Assembly (NCBI GenBank): GCA_022820545.1 | Contig: JAJEFG010000035.1 | Coordinates: 1-38,920, forward strand | Direction of reading: 5' to 3' | Origin: Acidobacteriota bacterium | GTDB lineage: Bacteria; Acidobacteriota; Vicinamibacteria; Marinacidobacterales; Marinacidobacteraceae | Length of the DNA stretch: 38,920 nt | Shown here: positions 34,018 to 38,920 of the stretch, piece after piece | Layout: each line of letters opens with the position of its first letter | Numbering within the stretch: the stretch's first letter is position 1 | Program-made: the position numbers and the translations under genes | The notes under the pieces: generated by a model | Told to the model about the DNA's origin: nothing | What the model saw: only the letters and a program-made list of their open reading frames with translations | The model's database searches: none

Positions 34018-34079
34018 GACCGGCTTGGAGCGCTGGCCTCCGGCCGACACGCCGCCCGCCGGGCCGCAGACCGCGTAGG
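34018..34079 (+). repeat. Interspersed hairpin repeat (duplicated copy)
   Basis: ACCGGCTTGGAGCGCTGGCC followed by TCCGGCCGACACGCC; it is the counterpart of 32629-32690 in the 1389-nt-spaced duplication. Confidence 0.7.
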
Positions 34080-34229
34080 GCCGCTCATCAGGATGGCGCG
34101 AGCTTCGAGCGCCCGGTGCTGGCCGGAGGCGGCTCTTGCGGCCACAACCGCGACGCGCGCACACTCCACATCCCTGACGATCGGGGAGGTCGCCGCGGCC
34201 CGACGCCCGCGGAGAGATTTGGGAAAGGC

Positions 34230-34256
34230 TAGAATGCCTTACGCAGACAGAGGGGA
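34230..34256 (+). promoter_or_regulatory. -10 box and RBS of the AbrB-type antitoxin
   Basis: TAGAAT (34230-34235) and a purine-rich AGAGGGG (about 34249-34256) precede the ATG at 34264. Unlike the other TA modules here, this one has a leader with an RBS. Confidence 0.45.
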
Positions 34257-34263
34257 TCACACC

Positions 34264-34515
34264 ATGGCCATCACGTTGACCGTCACCGCCAAGGGGCAGA
34301 TCACCCTGCGCAAGGAAGTGCGCGAACACCTGGGAGCGCGGCAGGGCGACCGGGTGGATGTGGACCTGCTCCCGGACGGTCAGGTTCTGCTCCGCGCGAA
34401 GTCCGGAGAGCCCATCTCCAGGATCTTCGGCATGCTGGCGGAACCGGGAACGCGCCGGCATTCCGTCGAGGAACTGACCGATGCGGCGGCCGCGGGATGG
34501 GCGGGTGAGGAGTGA
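34264..34515 (+). CDS. AbrB/MazE-type swapped-hairpin antitoxin
   Basis: An 83-residue DNA-binding antitoxin. The AbrB motif is TVTAKGQITLRKEVREHLG, then GDRVDVDLLPDGQVLLRA. The C-terminal 35 residues (ISRIFGMLAEPGTRRHSVEE) are the likely toxin-binding tail. The ATG at 34264 has an RBS; upstream extension of the frame would read through a hairpin repeat. The stop overlaps the toxin's GTG (GTGA, 34512-34515). Pairing AbrB-type antitoxins with PIN toxins is common (VapB of the AbrB type). Confidence 0.87.
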   Translation: MAITLTVTAKGQITLRKEVREHLGARQGDRVDVDLLPDGQVLLRAKSGEPISRIFGMLAEPGTRRHSVEELTDAAAAGWAGEE

Positions 34516-34964
34516 GGATCACTGCCGACTCCAACCTCCTGCTGCGCGCCACCGTGCGGGACGATCCGGAACAGGCGAGCGTCGCAGAAGCCCTGTTGCG
34601 TCAGGCGACGCTCGTCGCCATTCCGGCACCCGCGCTCTGCGAGTTCGTATGGGTGCTCCGGCGGACGTACGGCCGCAGCTCCCGCGAGGCCGCCGCGGCG
34701 ATCGAGGCCATCCTGGGTAGCCGCACGGTCTCGACCGACTTCCCGGCGGTGGAGGCGGGACTCCGCCTCCTGCGCGCCGGCGGTGATTTCGCCGACGGGG
34801 TCATCGCCCAGCAGGGCGGGACCCTGGGCGGAACGGTTCTGGCGAGTTTCGATCGGCGCGCGGTGGCCCGCCTCAAGGCGGCCGGCGCCAACGCTGCGGA
34901 TCCGGCCGAGCTGGCGGTTCGCGGTTCGCGCGCGTCAGACGAGAGCTCGCCGAGCCCCGGCTGA
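34512..34964 (+). CDS. PIN-domain ribonuclease toxin (VapC-like)
   Basis: A 150-residue PIN protein. Active-site acids are Asp6 in ITADSNLLLRA, Glu44 in ALCEFVWVL, Asp92/Asp95 in GDFADGVIA and Asp114 in ASFDRRAV. The start is GTG overlapping the antitoxin stop. The C-terminal 20 residues are a Ser-rich tail. A cytoplasmic RNase toxin is expected. Confidence 0.86.
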   Translation: MRITADSNLLLRATVRDDPEQASVAEALLRQATLVAIPAPALCEFVWVLRRTYGRSSREAAAAIEAILGSRTVSTDFPAVEAGLRLLRAGGDFADGVIAQQGGTLGGTVLASFDRRAVARLKAAGANAADPAELAVRGSRASDESSPSPG

Positions 34965-35016
34965 CCTGACCACGGGTCGTGACACCCTCATTCAGGGATA
35001 CTCCCGCGGCCCCACC

Positions 35017-35691
35017 ATGCAGACCGTTCACTTCCTGACCATCGGGCAATCGCCGCGGCCCGACGTAGTGCCCGAGATCCTCGGAATGCTGGGAGATGTC
35101 GCGAGCGGCATCCGGGCGGTCGAAGCCGGGGCGTTGGACGGGTTGTCGCGGGAGGAAATCCGGGCCGGGGCGCCCCGCGACGGCGAGATGCCGCTCGTCT
35201 CCCGGCTTCGGTCCGGCGAAGAGGTGATCATCGGGGAGGACTACGTCGAGGAGCGGATAGCGGCGCTGCTGAGCCGGATTCCGGCCGCTGACGTGGCCGC
35301 GATTCTCTGCACGGGACCGTTCGCCGGGATTCCCGAGCGGCCCGGCCTCGTGAAGGCAGGGCCCATCTTCGACCGCACGCTTCGCGAAGCCTGTTCGCCG
35401 GGCGCCACCGTCGGGATGCTGATCCCCGAGCCCCGCCAGGAGGCGGACGCCCGGCGGCGGGTGCCGGAGGGCAGTCCGTGCGTCATCGGGGTGGCTTCGC
35501 CCTATTCGCACGGCGGGGTGGAAGAACGGCTGGCCGAGGAGTTTCGCGACGTGGACCTCGTCGGGCTGAACTGCCTGGGTTACGACGGTCCTCTGGAGGC
35601 GGCGGTTGCGCGGGCCACAGGGAAGCCGGTGGTCCTGGCGCGGCGGGCGCTGGCGCAGGCGGTGGCCCGGGCGGTTACGGGGGGCGCTTGA
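35017..35691 (+). CDS. AroM-family protein
   Basis: A 224-residue AroM-like protein: FLTIGQSPRPDVVPEI at the N-terminus, AGALDGLSREEI, then GMLIPEPRQE and a C-terminal GLNCLGYDGPLE. The biochemical role of AroM is not established; the fold resembles Asp/Glu racemases. In several bacteria the gene is found with DUF917 and HyuA-like genes, both present here within 9 kb. A GATACT box (34997-35002) lies 14 nt before the ATG at 35017. A longer frame reaches 34783 but overlaps the PIN gene. Confidence 0.85.
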   Translation: MQTVHFLTIGQSPRPDVVPEILGMLGDVASGIRAVEAGALDGLSREEIRAGAPRDGEMPLVSRLRSGEEVIIGEDYVEERIAALLSRIPAADVAAILCTGPFAGIPERPGLVKAGPIFDRTLREACSPGATVGMLIPEPRQEADARRRVPEGSPCVIGVASPYSHGGVEERLAEEFRDVDLVGLNCLGYDGPLEAAVARATGKPVVLARRALAQAVARAVTGGA

Positions 35692-35805
35692 GGTAGGAGC
35701 GCGGTGGCGCGGCGGAAGAACGTCGTGGCGGTGTTCCGGCTTCTTCGCGAGCGTCAGAAGCCCTGGCCTGCGGGAGCCCGGCTACCGACGATACCGTCTG
35801 CGCGA

Positions 35806-36228
35806 CTACGAGTACCGGCGGCGCATCTCTTGCGCCGTCGCCGACCCGGTGAGGATCGGGATTCCTTCGATCCGGCCCAGGGCGAGCATGTCGGTCTTGT
35901 CGCCGGAGACGATCAGATCGGCGCGGCCGGCGATTGCGGTGGCCAGGATCAGGTTGTCGTCCGGGTCGGGTGAGGCTCTGACGTCCGGCAAGTCCCCGAC
36001 CACCTCGCCCACCGCCTCGATGTTCGCCATCAGGTCATGCGCAGCGTCGGGGGCGATGACGCGTCTCAGGTGCGGGCGGCCGAGGACGCGCCGCAACTCG
36101 GCGATCTGGAACACGGAAGTGATCAGCGTCAGGCGTCCGCGTTTCACTTCCGCCAGCACCTGCCCCGGCGGACCCGCCTGGGAGATCAGGGCGCTGACGA
36201 GAATGTTCGTGTCAAGGACGATCCGCAC
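35806..36228 (-). CDS. PIN-domain toxin (COG1569-type)
   Basis: A 140-residue PIN protein of the group that carries IVLDTNILVSALIS at the start and DPDDNLILATAIAGRADLIVSGDKTDM near the end. Active-site acids are Asp6, Glu44, Asp90/Asp91 and Asp110. It overlaps the upstream RHH gene by 17 nt, indicating a two-gene toxin-antitoxin operon. It is only distantly similar to the other three PIN proteins in the window. Confidence 0.86.
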   Translation of the reverse strand: MRIVLDTNILVSALISQAGPPGQVLAEVKRGRLTLITSVFQIAELRRVLGRPHLRRVIAPDAAHDLMANIEAVGEVVGDLPDVRASPDPDDNLILATAIAGRADLIVSGDKTDMLALGRIEGIPILTGSATAQEMRRRYS

Positions 36229-36490
36229 GAGCTTCCGCCACCGCGCGGTCGGCGAGATCCTGAACCTCGCCGGCCGTCAGGTGCTTGTTGCGTTCCCAGA
36301 TTGAGTCCAGGGTCTCCCAGAAGATCGCCTGGCGGACGGCCCGTTCAACAAAACGGGACAGATCGCCCTTCTTGCCGCCGGTGCGTGCCAGATAGCTTCG
36401 AACGCTGCGGTCCGTCTCGCCCCCCACGACAAGGTTCCAGCGGGACCTGTCGGTGCGGCGCCCGTCGTTCTCCGTGGTGGTCTTGAGCAT
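36212..36490 (-). CDS. RHH-type antitoxin
   Basis: A 92-residue protein. RWNLVVGGETDRSVRSYLA followed by GDLSRFVERAVRQAIFWETL is the ribbon-helix-helix pattern of antitoxins paired with COG1569-type PIN toxins. The acidic C-terminus (GEVQDLADRAVAEARADRP) probably contacts the toxin. It overlaps the PIN start. Repeated TATGCG elements and an inverted ATGCGT/ACGCAT lie directly upstream and may be its operator. Confidence 0.8.
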   Translation of the reverse strand: MLKTTTENDGRRTDRSRWNLVVGGETDRSVRSYLARTGGKKGDLSRFVERAVRQAIFWETLDSIWERNKHLTAGEVQDLADRAVAEARADRP

Positions 36491-36515
36491 ATGCGTTTAT
36501 GCGGATACACGCATG
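36488..36515 (-). promoter_or_regulatory. Possible operator upstream of the RHH-PIN pair
   Basis: ATGCGT (36491-36496) and ACGCAT (36509-36514) are inverted 6-nt arms 12 nt apart, with TATGCG repeated directly (36490-36495 and 36499-36504). Such sites suit an autoregulating RHH antitoxin. This is a pattern reading only. Confidence 0.3.
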
Positions 36516-36671
36516 TTATCGCAACCGGTCTTGACCCGAAGAACCGCTTCTCGACCGCGGCGCGGGACCTGCCCATCTCGTCCCGGATGTTGGCGGCCGG
36601 CGCTCCGGGGCGCGCGCGGGTACGATCGAGAGCGCCAACCGTAACTTCGCTGTTCGCGAGGGGAAGAAGTC

Positions 36672-38660
36672 ATGCGTCGTAGCCCGCTCATCATCCTTTC
36701 CGCCGCCGCCCTCCTCACTGGAGTCGCCGTCGCCGAAGAGTCATCAGAGGTCGTGGAGGCTTTCAAGGCCCAGATCTCGCTGAAGTCGGCGAGCGGTCCG
36801 CGCATCTCGCCCGACGGGAGCATGATCGCCTTCACGGTCACCTCGACCGACTGGGAGAACAACCGGTTCGACCGGGAGGTCTGGCTGGCCCCCGCCGGCG
36901 GCGAGCCCTTCCCGCTTACCCGGACGAAGGACGGGAACAGCACCGGACAGCAGTGGGCGCCGGACGGGTCCCGCCTCGGGTTCATCGCGGACCGCGGTGA
37001 CGGCGCGCAGATCTACCTCATCCGGCCGCAGGGCGGCGAGGCCGAGCAGCTCACCTCCCACGAGGGCGGGATCAACTCCTTCCGCTTCTCGCCGGACGGC
37101 TCCCGGATCGCGTTCGTCGCCACCGACCCCGCTCCCGACGACTTCGAGGAGCGCGAGGAAACCTACGGCGACTACGCCGTGGAGGACACGGATTTCCGGA
37201 TGGCCCACCTGTGGGTGGCCGGCGCCCGCGCGGGAGCCGAGCCGCGCCGGCTGACCGGGGGAGACGGCTTCAACGTCGGAACGTTCGCCTGGTCGCCGGA
37301 CGGTAGCGAGATCGCCTTCGACCACGCTCCGACCCCTCAGGTCAACTCCTTCCGGCAGACGGACGTTTCGGTCGTGGAGGTCGCGTCCGGCACGGTCCGG
37401 GCACTCATCACGGACCCGGGCCGCCAGCGCGGGCCCCTGTGGTCCCCCGACGGCGAGCGCGTGCTCTTCTCCACCTCGGCCGACGCAAGCCCCTACTACG
37501 GGAACTCCGAACTCGCCGTCATCCCCGCGGCGGGCGGCGCCTCCCGCATCCTGACCGCGGGCTTCGACGAGAACCCGTCCGCGCTGGCGTGGAACGACGA
37601 GGGCGTCTTCTTCATCGCCTCCCAGCGCACCGCCCGCCAACTGTTCGTGCTGGATCCCGAATCCGGTGACGTGACGCTGGCCCTCGACACCCCCGAGATG
37701 ATCGCGGCGGCGGATCTCTCGCGCGACGGCTCCACCTTCGCGCTCCAGGGGGAGGAACGCTCCACCGTCGCCGAGATCTTCCGCTGGCAGCGCGGCGGCG
37801 GCGCACCCGAGCGGGTCACCGACATGACCGCCCAGGTGGCCGGGTGGGGTGATCTCGGCAGCCGCGAACTCATCACCTGGAACAGCGAGGACGGCGCCGA
37901 GATCGAGGGAGTGGTCATGAAGCCTGCCGGCTACGACCCGGCGCGCCGGTATCCGCTCATGGTGATCATCCACGGCGGGCCGACCGGCACCTCCCGGCCG
38001 CAACTGGTCGGCGGCTACGTCTATCCGGCGCTCGAATGGCTCAAGAAGGGCGCGGTCGTGATGATGCCCAACTACCGCGGTTCGGCGGGCTACGGCGAGG
38101 AGTTCCGGGCGCTCAACGTGCGGAACCTCGGCGTCGGCGACGCGTGGGACGTCCTCTCGGGGGTCGAGGCCCTCGTGGAAGCGGGCGTCGCCGACCCGGA
38201 CCGCGTGTCGGCGATGGGATGGAGCCAGGGCGGCTACATCTCGGCCTTCCTCACCACCAGCAGCGACCGCTTCCGCGCGATCTCGGTGGGCGCCGGCATC
38301 TCGAACTGGATGACCTACTACGTGAACACCGACATCCACGGCTTCACCCGCGAATACCTGAAGGCCACGCCCTGGGACGACCCGGAGATCTACGCCAAGA
38401 CCTCCCCCATGACGTACATCAACCAGGCCAGCACCCCGACGCTGATCCAGCACGGCGAGTTCGACGCCCGGGTGCCGACGCCGAACGCCTACGAGCTCTA
38501 CCAGGGGCTGCAGGACGTGGGGGTCGAGACCCAGCTCATCATCTACAAGGGCTTCGGCCACGGGATCACCAAGCCGCGGGAGCGGCTCGCCGCGATGGTG
38601 CACAACTGGGAGTGGTTCGCGCGGCACATCTGGGGCGAGGAGGGGCCGGGAGGGGAGTAA
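36672..38660 (+). CDS. Exported S9-family prolyl-oligopeptidase-type peptidase
   Basis: A 662-residue serine peptidase of the S9C/acylaminoacyl-peptidase-like group. A signal peptide (MRRSPLIILSAAALLTG, cut near AVA-EE) exports it. Residues about 35-390 are a beta-propeller with WD40-like repeats (ISPDGSMIAF, FSPDGSRIAFVA, WSPDGSEIAFDH). The alpha/beta-hydrolase domain carries Ser518 (GWSQGG), probable Asp598 (GEFDARVP) and His630 (GFGHGI), with HGGPTG as the oxyanion region. The ATG has a weak RBS and TACGAT lies at 36621-36626. It would degrade short peptides in the periplasm; the stop is followed by the tandem repeat array. Confidence 0.92.
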   Translation: MRRSPLIILSAAALLTGVAVAEESSEVVEAFKAQISLKSASGPRISPDGSMIAFTVTSTDWENNRFDREVWLAPAGGEPFPLTRTKDGNSTGQQWAPDGSRLGFIADRGDGAQIYLIRPQGGEAEQLTSHEGGINSFRFSPDGSRIAFVATDPAPDDFEEREETYGDYAVEDTDFRMAHLWVAGARAGAEPRRLTGGDGFNVGTFAWSPDGSEIAFDHAPTPQVNSFRQTDVSVVEVASGTVRALITDPGRQRGPLWSPDGERVLFSTSADASPYYGNSELAVIPAAGGASRILTAGFDENPSALAWNDEGVFFIASQRTARQLFVLDPESGDVTLALDTPEMIAAADLSRDGSTFALQGEERSTVAEIFRWQRGGGAPERVTDMTAQVAGWGDLGSRELITWNSEDGAEIEGVVMKPAGYDPARRYPLMVIIHGGPTGTSRPQLVGGYVYPALEWLKKGAVVMMPNYRGSAGYGEEFRALNVRNLGVGDAWDVLSGVEALVEAGVADPDRVSAMGWSQGGYISAFLTTSSDRFRAISVGAGISNWMTYYVNTDIHGFTREYLKATPWDDPEIYAKTSPMTYINQASTPTLIQHGEFDARVPTPNAYELYQGLQDVGVETQLIIYKGFGHGITKPRERLAAMVHNWEWFARHIWGEEGPGGE

Positions 38661-38700
38661 CGGTTCCGCCGCTCGCTATCGACCGGAGCTTCCAGATGGC

Positions 38701-38920
38701 CGTCCTCGGGGAAAGACATGTAACGCTGGCGGAACCGGCTGGCCGGGTACATGTCGCATTAGCCCGGCCTCGGGGAGGAACATGTAGCGCTGGCAGAGTC
38801 GGCTGGCCGGGTACATGTCGCATTAGCCCGGCCTCGGGGAGGAACATGTAGCGCTGGCAGAGCCGGCTGGCCGGGTACATGTCGCATTAGCCCGGCCTCG
38901 GGGAGGAACATGTAGCACTG
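38701..38920. repeat. 64-bp tandem repeat array, running off the window
   Basis: Units start with ACATGT at 38716, 38780, 38844 and 38908, exactly 64 bp apart; a degenerate lead-in precedes the first and the last is cut by the window end. Units 2 and 3 differ at one base (AGAGTC against AGAGCC); unit 1 is more diverged in its first third. Each unit holds a second ACATGT 33 bp in, so the palindrome recurs every 33 and 31 bp (38716, 38749, 38780, 38813, 38844, 38877, 38908). There are no variable spacers. 64 is not a multiple of three, so it is not a coding repeat. Confidence 0.9.

Larger units (their letters stand above)
33797..34263. other. Gap with a gene remnant, a repeat and a promoter
   Basis: This 467-nt stretch holds no intact gene. 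It contains a truncated DUF917 5' end (33841-33944, minus), its duplicated promoter, a hairpin repeat (34018-34079) and, at the right end, the promoter and RBS of the AbrB-type antitoxin. Confidence 0.7.

Noticed and set aside
38701-38920. Tandem array as a CRISPR
   Set aside because: The whole 64-bp unit is conserved without variable spacers, and no cas gene is nearby.

Overview
The window is a 38.9-kb chromosomal stretch of very G+C-rich DNA from a diderm (Gram-negative-type) bacterium. Evidence for two membranes is LolA, a lipoprotein secretin, a TonB-like protein and Mpl, which recycles DAP-containing peptidoglycan. The mix (PgpH-type c-di-AMP phosphodiesterase, PEGA/FHA proteins, S9 and M20 exported peptidases, many toxin-antitoxin pairs, GTG/TTG starts) would suit an Acidobacteriota or Gemmatimonadota lineage. 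That placement is an inference from gene content only; no rRNA is present.

Layout. 1-1,211: a gene-poor edge with hairpin repeats and a FitAB/VapBC-like pair. 1,242-3,713: tRNA-Ala(CGC), then lolA and a TPR-secretin lipoprotein, translationally coupled. 3,843-4,513: a second VapBC pair. 4,691-20,653: a 16-kb run of minus-strand genes, read from the high-coordinate end as phoH, pgpH, ybeY, corC-like, era, then rpsP, rimM, trmD, rplS, a ThiE/TenI-family gene, a TPR/beta-propeller protein, a PEGA/PDZ protein, an FHA protein, ldcA and mpl. Most junctions are 0-20 nt or 4-nt ATGA/GTGA overlaps. 20,829-23,159: aspS and a gamma-class carbonic anhydrase, divergent from a TonB-like gene (23,431-24,321).

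From 24.5 kb on the DNA is more accessory: an EVE-domain protein, an exported M20 amidohydrolase, a hydantoinase/oxoprolinase A-type protein without a B subunit, an AHSA1-type SRPBCC protein, a PLP decarboxylase, an MFS exporter coupled to a DUF917 protein, a Uma2 nuclease-like protein, a truncated second copy of the DUF917 5' end, an AbrB-PIN pair, an AroM-family protein, an RHH-PIN pair and an exported S9 peptidase. The window ends inside a 64-bp tandem repeat array.

How the genes fit together. The central run links ribosome maturation (YbeY, Era, RimM, TrmD, S16, L19) to c-di-AMP turnover and peptidoglycan recycling (LdcA releases D-Ala from the recycled tetrapeptide; Mpl attaches the tripeptide to UDP-MurNAc). 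Three exported or membrane-anchored proteins of unknown function sit between these two sets. HyuA-like, DUF917, AroM and MFS genes suggest handling of hydantoin- or oxoproline-like amino-acid derivatives. Four TA pairs in 39 kb, a family of about ten intergenic hairpin repeats, and -10 boxes placed at leaderless distance from start codons are the most distinctive small-scale features. No phage genes, transposases, CRISPR arrays or rRNA genes were seen.
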